From Rhodobacteraceae bacterium DSL-40 (GTDB taxonomy: Bacteria; Pseudomonadota; Alphaproteobacteria; Rhodobacterales; Rhodobacteraceae), in contig QKPN01000009.1 of assembly GCA_003258405.1 (NCBI GenBank), positions 158,689 to 222,688 on the forward strand: 64,000 nucleotides of DNA, given 5' to 3'. A model generated the notes under the pieces. That model did not search any database. It saw only the letters and a list, made by a program, of their open reading frames with translations, and was not told where the DNA came from. Position numbers and translations under genes: made by a program. The stretch's first letter is position 1; each line of letters opens with the position of its first letter. Below are positions 59,325 through 64,000 of the stretch, piece after piece.

Positions 59325-59327
59325 CAA

Positions 59328-59711
<384 letters not shown>

Positions 59712-59798
59712 TTGTTTCGTTCCAATCAGGTATCAGGTTTGTGTTGTCCGGCGTCATGCGGGTGTCTTGCACGTCTCCGGCCATCCATTGCTTCGCGT

Positions 59799-60314
59799 TC
59801 AAGCCGCCTCACGCTCTTCAAGCGTCTTGAGGATACCCGCGATATTCGCGGCAGGCGCGCCAATCGCCGAAGCGATGTTCGCGGCGGGTGCCCCGATGCA
59901 AGCCACGACGGAAGCGATGAGCTCCTCGCGCGACGGCATTTCGGACACGGCCTTGACACCGGCTTCGTCGAGCGGTGTGCCACCCATTGCACCCCCGAGG
60001 ACAACAAGCTTCTTGTTGTCCTTGGTGAAGGCCTGCACGGCTTTCGCCGCTGCGACCGGGTCCTCTGAATAGGCGAGCACCGTCATGCCCGTAAGCAGGT
60101 CGCCCATCTTTTCAGACGGGGTGCCCTGCAGGGCGATCTTGGCGAGCTTGTTCTTGGCAACGCGAACCGAACCGCCGGCATTCTTCAGCTGAAGCCGGAA
60201 TTCGGTCATTTCCGCAACGGAAAGGCCTTCGTAGTGCGCGACCACGACGACACCAGAGTCCGTGAAGATCTGGCCGAGTTCCGCGACCACAGCTTCTTTC
60301 TGGGCTCTATCCAC
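59799..60314 (-). CDS. rplJ: 50S ribosomal protein L10
   Basis: The 171-residue L10 stalk base protein, which binds 23S rRNA and anchors L7/L12 dimers through its C-terminal helix. The N-terminal RNA-binding domain (about 1-130) shows [19 protein letters not shown] and [15 protein letters not shown]. The C-terminal helix contains an internal near-duplication, [11 protein letters not shown] and [11 protein letters not shown]. The start is GTG 60314 with GGAGC seven bases upstream. A 280-base leader separates it from rplA and is where L10-L12 feedback regulation would act. Confidence 0.96.
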   Translation of the reverse strand: MDRAQKEAVVAELGQIFTDSGVVVVAHYEGLSVAEMTEFRLQLKNAGGSVRVAKNKLAKIALQGTPSEKMGDLLTGMTVLAYSEDPVAAAKAVQAFTKDNKKLVVLGGAMGGTPLDEAGVKAVSEMPSREELIASVVACIGAPAANIASAIGAPAANIAGILKTLEEREAA

Positions 60315-60594
60315 AGTGTTGCTCCAAGTTTGGCTTCCGGGGTCACCCCCTTCGGCCGGCTCGTTTTCGCGGGCGCGGAGCCTTGCAGCCCCTGTCCCGC
60401 GTCTCGGGTCCTTAACTCCGGGTCCCGCCAAGACGCCCGGGGACGAACCCCGCACCGATCCTGATCGTTCCCCGTCTCAGGCAGGAATTACCGGGCGTCC
60501 GGATCTCTCCTTCGGCCCAACCCACCGTCTCGGACAGTCGGGCGAGAGGAGGCCCCCCGCCCGGAACATCCCCGGCGCCCGCCGGGGAATCTCG
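60315..60594 (-). promoter_or_regulatory. rplA-rplJ intergenic L10-leader region
   Basis: No gene is seen in this 280-base stretch. It occupies the position of the L10 leader, at which L10-L12 represses translation in many bacteria. Just after the rplA stop a perfect 8-bp hairpin occurs: TCCCCGGC (60569-60576), GCCC loop, GCCGGGGA (60581-60588). It is not followed by a T run and may be a pause, processing or partial termination site. I could not trace the conserved L10-binding kink-turn by eye. Confidence 0.45.
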
Positions 60595-61293
60595 TTATTC
60601 CGCGACCGCGTTCGCGACGCTGACCGTCACGCCCGGACCCATGGTCGAAGACAGCGCGATCTTCTTCACATAGGTGCCCTTGGCGCCCGCCGGCTTGGCC
60701 TTGTTCACCGCGTTCACGAAGGCCTTGACGTTCTCGACCAGCTTGCCCTCGTCGAACGAGGTCTTGCCGATGCCGCCGTGGATCACGCCGGCCTTCTCGA
60801 CCTTGAACTGCACTTCGCCGCCCTTGGCCGCCTGCACCGCAGTCGCGACATCCATCGTCACCGTGCCGACCTTCGGGTTCGGCATCAGGTTGCGCGGGCC
60901 GAGGATCTTGCCCAGCCGGCCGACGATCGGCATCATGTCCGGCGTCGCGATGCAGCGGTCGAACTCAATCTTGCCGCCCTGGATGGTTTCCATCAGGTCT
61001 TCGGCGCCGACGATGTCCGCACCCGCGGCCTGGGCTTCCTCAGCCTTGGCACCGCGCGCAAACACGGCGACGCGAACGGTCTTGCCCGTGCCGTTCGGCA
61101 GGGCGACGACGCCGCGCACCATCTGGTCGGCATGACGCGGATCGACGCCGAGGTTCATCGCGATCTCGAGCGTCTCGTCGAACTTCGCCGAGGCATTCGC
61201 CTTGACGAGCGCAACGGCCTCCTCGACGGAAAGGTCGGTCTTGCCTTCGAACGCGGCCCGAGCGGCCTTCAGTCTCTTTGCAATCTTTGCCAT
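60595..61293 (-). CDS. rplA: 50S ribosomal protein L1
   Basis: A 232-residue L1 stalk protein, which binds 23S rRNA near the E site and can repress its own mRNA. The two-domain L1 pattern is seen: [18 protein letters not shown] at the start, [15 protein letters not shown] near 128-142 in the conserved RNA-binding loop, and [14 protein letters not shown] in the second half. It starts four bases after the rplK stop on the minus strand, so L11 and L1 are translated together. Confidence 0.97.
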   Translation of the reverse strand: MAKIAKRLKAARAAFEGKTDLSVEEAVALVKANASAKFDETLEIAMNLGVDPRHADQMVRGVVALPNGTGKTVRVAVFARGAKAEEAQAAGADIVGAEDLMETIQGGKIEFDRCIATPDMMPIVGRLGKILGPRNLMPNPKVGTVTMDVATAVQAAKGGEVQFKVEKAGVIHGGIGKTSFDEGKLVENVKAFVNAVNKAKPAGAKGTYVKKIALSSTMGPGVTVSVANAVAE

Positions 61294-61297
61294 CAGC

Positions 61298-61726
61298 CTA
61301 GCCCTTCACCTCGATGCCCATCGAGCGAGCGGAGCCGGCGATGATCTGCATCGCGGCCTCGATGTCGTTCGCGTTCAGATCCTTCATCTTCGCTTCCGCG
61401 ATTTCCCGGACCTGCTTGATCGTCACCGAACCGGCCGACGCCTTGCCGGGGGTCTTCGACCCGGACTTGAGCTTGGCCGCCTTCTTCAGAAGGAAGGACG
61501 CCGGCGGTGTCTTCACTTCCATGGAGAAGGATTTGTCGGTATAATAGGTGATGATCACCGGCGTCGGGCTGCCCGGCTCCATCTCCTGCGTGCGGGCGTT
61601 GAACGCCTTGCAGAATTCCATGATGTTGATCCCGCGCTGACCCAGTGCGGGGCCGACGGGCGGCGACGGGTTTGCCTTTCCGGCGGGCACCTGCAGCTTG
61701 AGCTGCCCGGCTACTTTCTTGGCCAT
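61298..61726 (-). CDS. rplK: 50S ribosomal protein L11
   Basis: The 142-residue L11 protein of the GTPase-associated centre, needed for RelA activation and release-factor function. The N-terminal domain shows [39 protein letters not shown] split over residues 4-42, with the conserved proline hinge, and the C-terminal RNA-binding domain ends MGIEVKG. ATG 61726 follows GAAAGGAAGGCCCG; the frame is open upstream but the family starts at MAKK. It is 194 bases after nusG. Confidence 0.97.
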   Translation of the reverse strand: MAKKVAGQLKLQVPAGKANPSPPVGPALGQRGINIMEFCKAFNARTQEMEPGSPTPVIITYYTDKSFSMEVKTPPASFLLKKAAKLKSGSKTPGKASAGSVTIKQVREIAEAKMKDLNANDIEAAMQIIAGSARSMGIEVKG

Positions 61727-61920
61727 CGGGCCTTCCTTTCTCTCCTGCACCGGGGGACGCGTCCGCCCGGGCGTTCACCTGGATGTGGTCCGGTCCGGAC
61801 GGCGCGCCGTCCTCGCCTCCCACGAAGCGCCCGTTTCCTTGCGGTCACGGGCCGCTCTGGCGGCAGAGCACGATCAGGACGGTTTGGCTTGCGCCACCTT
61901 TCCCGACCGCGCAACCTGCC

Positions 61921-62454
61921 TCACGAGGCCTTGGCGACCTGCGTGAATTCCAGCTCGACCGGGGTCGCCCGGCCGAAGATCGATACCGACACCTTGAGCC
62001 GGCTGTTGGGCTGGTCGACTTCCTCGACGAGCCCGGAAAATCCTTCGAACGGACCGTCGGTCACGTTCACCTGTTCGCCGGTCTGATAGGTGATGATGGA
62101 ACGCGGGCGTTCCATGCCTTCCTCGACGCGGTTCACGATGCGGGCAACCTCGGCGTCGCGCATCGGCGTCGGCTTGCCCTGGGGGCCCAGGAAGCCGGAG
62201 ACGCGGTTGATCGAGTTCACCAGATGGTAGGCACGGTCGGTCATTTCCATGCGCACGAGCACATAGCCCGGCATGAAACGCTTCTCGGTCTGGACCTTCT
62301 TGCCGCGGCGGATCTCGATCACTTCTTCCGTCGGCACGAGTACTTCGGAGATCTCGTCCTGAAGCTCCTGCTGCTCAACCGCTTCGCGAATCGCTTCGGC
62401 GACCTTCTTTTCGAAGTTCGAGAGAACGCTCACCGAATACCAGCGCATCGCCAT
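61921..62454 (-). CDS. nusG: Transcription elongation/antitermination factor NusG
   Basis: A 177-residue NusG, with the NGN domain at about 1-115 (RWYSVSVLSNFEKKVAEAI, then RFMPGYVLVRMEMTDRAYHLV, then GFLGPQGKPTPM) and the KOW domain at about 125-175 (GEQVNVTDGPFEGFSGLVEEV). It binds RNA polymerase and links it to Rho or to S10 on the ribosome. The ATG at 62454 (MAMRWYS) is used; a second ATG at 62448 is in frame. It lies 150 bases after secE. The gap to rplK contains the 16-base palindrome GGACGGCGCGCCGTCC and a 6-bp stem GCTCTG/CAGAGC. Confidence 0.96.
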   Translation of the reverse strand: MAMRWYSVSVLSNFEKKVAEAIREAVEQQELQDEISEVLVPTEEVIEIRRGKKVQTEKRFMPGYVLVRMEMTDRAYHLVNSINRVSGFLGPQGKPTPMRDAEVARIVNRVEEGMERPRSIITYQTGEQVNVTDGPFEGFSGLVEEVDQPNSRLKVSVSIFGRATPVELEFTQVAKAS

Positions 62455-62604
62455 CTGTTCGTTACCCCAGTTCGGAACGGTGCGGCCCGTCCCCTTTGTT
62501 TTGGTCCGCGCAGCCCGCGCGAAATTGCAAGAGGCGCGCAACCGAATCGATGCACGCCCGAGCACGTCCAAGAGGCGGTGCCATACCGCCGGTTGACGCC
62601 GGGA

Positions 62605-62802
62605 TCAAGAGGCGAGGCTGAGAATTGTCTCCAACCCGAAGCGTACGCCCAGATCGACCAGGAAGAAGAAGACCGCAAAGAGCGAGGCCATGATGAGGAC
62701 CATCATCGTCGTCAGACCCACCTCGCGGCGGTTCGGCCAAACGACCTTGGCAGCCTCCGCCCGGACCTGCTGGGCGAACTGGAATGGATTGGTCTTGGCC
62801 AT
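62605..62802 (-). CDS. secE: Preprotein translocase subunit SecE
   Basis: A 65-residue SecE with one C-terminal transmembrane helix (about residues 34-56) after the conserved amphipathic segment EAAKVVWPNRREVGLTTMMV. It stabilises SecY in the SecYEG channel. The short one-helix form is normal in alphaproteobacteria. The ATG at 62802 has GGAGAGCTCG upstream and lies only 24 bases after the tRNA-Trp gene, so the tRNA is probably processed from the same transcript. Confidence 0.95.
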   Translation of the reverse strand: MAKTNPFQFAQQVRAEAAKVVWPNRREVGLTTMMVLIMASLFAVFFFLVDLGVRFGLETILSLAS

Positions 62803-62826
62803 CGAGCTCTCCGTGGATTGGCATGC

Positions 62827-62902
62827 TGGCAGGGGCGATAGGACTCGAACCTACGACCCTCGGTTTTGGAGACCGATGCTCTACCAACTGAGCTACACCC
62901 CT
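62827..62902 (-). tRNA. tRNA-Trp (anticodon CCA)
   Basis: On the minus strand a 76-base cloverleaf begins AGGGGTG and ends CGCCCCTGCCA, with the 3' CCA encoded. The acceptor stem pairs over seven positions with one U-G. The D arm reads AGCTCAGTTGGTAGAGC, the anticodon loop CTCCAAA gives CCA (Trp), and the T loop is GGTTCGAGTCC. Its location directly before secE is the common order in proteobacteria. Confidence 0.97.
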
Positions 62903-62967
62903 AAGGTGCCGGCATGCAGGGGCTCAGATACGTTGCCTTGGCGGCCGATGCAAGAGCTAGAACGCAT

Positions 62968-63822
62968 TCAGGAGCGGCGAAAAAGATCGCGAAGTCCATT
63001 TCTTGCAGCCGGCTGCGCCGGTTCGGGTAGTCCCGCGCCGGGAGGAAGCGGGGCAGGGCCGTCTTCGGAGAGAATCGCGACCGTGCTGTCTTCCAGCAAG
63101 AGGCAGGTGAGCAGGTTGCTCGCATAGGCTCCGGTGTCGATCGCGATCCGGTTCGGGTGATGCTCGGGCGTCTCGACGATCGTGTGACCATGAACGACCT
63201 TGACGCCGAAGTCGCGGGTCGAGGAGAGGAACGGCTCGCGGATCCAGATCAGGTCCTCGCGGAGCTGGCGGTCAAGCCGCACGCCCGGTCGGATGCCGGC
63301 ATGGACGAAGAGATAGCTGCCGATCTGCTGCTGCAGGTCGCAGCCGTCGAGAAAGGCCATGTGCTCCGCCGGAAACGCCGCGCGGAAGGCCTCCATCGTC
63401 GCCGTCGGGTCGTGCTCGCTCGCGTCCGGCACGCCGTAGGAGGCGAGGGTGGTGTTCCCGCCCATCCGCGGATTGAGCCAGTGGATGCTGCGGTCATACC
63501 ACTCCGGGTCGCGGAAATATTCCTCGATGTAGCTGTCGTGGTTGCCGAGGATGAAGGTCGCAGGCATCTCCGAGGCCTGCACCGCGATCAGCGTCTCGAT
63601 CACGCCGCGGCTGTCGGGGCCGCGGTCGACATAATCGCCGAGGAAGATGAGGCGCGGGGCCGGATGCGGCCGCGCGGCCAGATCTCCGCGGATCCGGGCG
63701 AGCATCGCGGACAAAAGATCGCTCCGTCCATGGATGTCGCCGATTGCATAGAGCCGCTGGCCATCGGTCGTCGCGGTCATGTCGTGGGGTCCGCCGGTTT
63801 CGGGTGTGCTGCTGTCGGTCAT
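62968..63822 (-). CDS. PPP-family metallophosphatase (serine/threonine phosphatase or ApaH-like)
   Basis: A 284-residue calcineurin-like phosphatase of the PPP family. The three signature motifs are GDIHGR (28-33), GDYVDRG (about 62-68) and GNHD (about 93-96); further metal His residues are in FVHAGIRPG and VVHGHTI. Such bacterial enzymes act on phosphoserine/threonine/tyrosine or on diadenosine polyphosphates, and the family alone does not decide. ATG 63822 follows AAGAGGC; a second ATG at 63780 is possible. The gene is inserted between tuf and tRNA-Trp. Confidence 0.85.
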   Translation of the reverse strand: MTDSSTPETGGPHDMTATTDGQRLYAIGDIHGRSDLLSAMLARIRGDLAARPHPAPRLIFLGDYVDRGPDSRGVIETLIAVQASEMPATFILGNHDSYIEEYFRDPEWYDRSIHWLNPRMGGNTTLASYGVPDASEHDPTATMEAFRAAFPAEHMAFLDGCDLQQQIGSYLFVHAGIRPGVRLDRQLREDLIWIREPFLSSTRDFGVKVVHGHTIVETPEHHPNRIAIDTGAYASNLLTCLLLEDSTVAILSEDGPAPLPPGAGLPEPAQPAARNGLRDLFRRS

Positions 63823-63931
63823 GCCTCTTTCTATTTCCGAGCGATGCGGGCTTGTCCAGTGGCGCTCTCGGCGACGGGAACGGGCCGGCCCCCGAAGGAG
63901 ACCGGCCCGCAGAGATGCATCGCAAAGGACC

Positions 63932-63953
63932 GGGCGCCCCTGTCGGGGCGCCC
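63932..63953 (-). terminator. Terminator hairpin after tuf
   Basis: A perfect 9-bp stem GGGCGCCCC (63932-63940) with GGGGCGCCC (63945-63953) and a four-base loop begins eight bases after the tuf stop codon on the minus strand. A short CCTTTGC follows instead of a long T run. It should end much of the tuf transcript. Confidence 0.65.
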
Positions 63954-63960
63954 CGCCCTC

Positions 63961-64000
63961 TTACTTGATGATTTTGGAGACGACGCCTGCGCCGACGGTG
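63961..64000 (-). CDS. tuf: Elongation factor Tu, C-terminal end only
   Basis: Only the last 12 codons and the TAA stop are in the window. The peptide TVGAGVVSKIIK is the characteristic EF-Tu C-terminus (domain 3). The position upstream of tRNA-Trp, secE and nusG matches the conserved tuf locus. The rest of the gene lies beyond position 64000. Confidence 0.85.
   Translation of the reverse strand, partial: TVGAGVVSKIIK

Overview
The window is a GC-rich alphaproteobacterial chromosome segment, most likely from the Rhodobacteraceae/Paracoccaceae. The evidence is the tuf - tRNA-Trp - secE - nusG - rplKAJL - rpoBC order, an adrenodoxin-type ferredoxin of the Rhodobacter FdVI kind, a short ProS of the alphaproteobacterial type, a cysteine-free (Asp-type) HemB, a 65-residue SecE, and many GTG/TTG starts. 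No insertion sequence, prophage, CRISPR array or rRNA gene was seen. It reads as core chromosome carrying several small accessory cassettes.

Layout. 1-5.3 kb: a partial exported EF-hand-like protein, a 2Fe-2S ferredoxin, an ECF sigma factor with its NrsF-type membrane anti-sigma factor, a C92-type permuted papain-like hydrolase, NAD kinase, and an ECF41 sigma factor coupled to an AhpD/CMD-fold protein, preceded by a near-perfect ECF41 promoter. 5.4-11.3 kb: an apparent operon of PerM-type transporter, hdaA, ppk and ppx (polyphosphate turnover next to replication control), ending with a hairpin. 11.6-24.5 kb: proS, a CBS-domain protein, pcaD-like hydrolase, AEC transporter, rbfA, dapB, a Bcr/CflA MFS pump overlapping an EamA permease, a universal stress protein, a SulP transporter, a PPOX-fold flavoprotein and a beta-hydroxyacid dehydrogenase. 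24.6-33 kb: penicillin-acylase-like Ntn hydrolase, SYLF lipoprotein, LysE exporter, hemB, then a cassette of RHH regulator, PHB-depolymerase-like esterase and C45 Ntn hydrolase.

33-39.7 kb (minus strand): a compact three-gene set of a DUF2126 transglutaminase, a fused circularly permuted ATP-grasp/alpha-E protein and a second transglutaminase. This is the strongest candidate for a poorly understood peptide-synthesis or modification system. 39.9-43.7 kb: an SbcD-like nuclease overlapping a Rad50/YhaN-like ATPase that has a small beta-rich hinge insert where a zinc hook would be expected. 43.8-50.6 kb: argD-argF, an FMN reductase behind a striking operator-like array (palindrome plus three 11-bp tandem repeats), a secreted P4-type acid phosphatase, metG and a di-haem cytochrome c.

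50.7-64 kb (minus strand): rpoC, rpoB, rplL, rplJ, rplA, rplK, nusG, secE, tRNA-Trp, a PPP-family phosphatase, and the 3' end of tuf with its terminator. The rplL-rpoB gap holds three strong hairpins consistent with attenuation and RNA processing, and the rplA-rplJ gap is the expected L10-leader position. Start codons were chosen from ribosome binding sites and family length where stated. Family assignments come from motif recognition, not from database searches.
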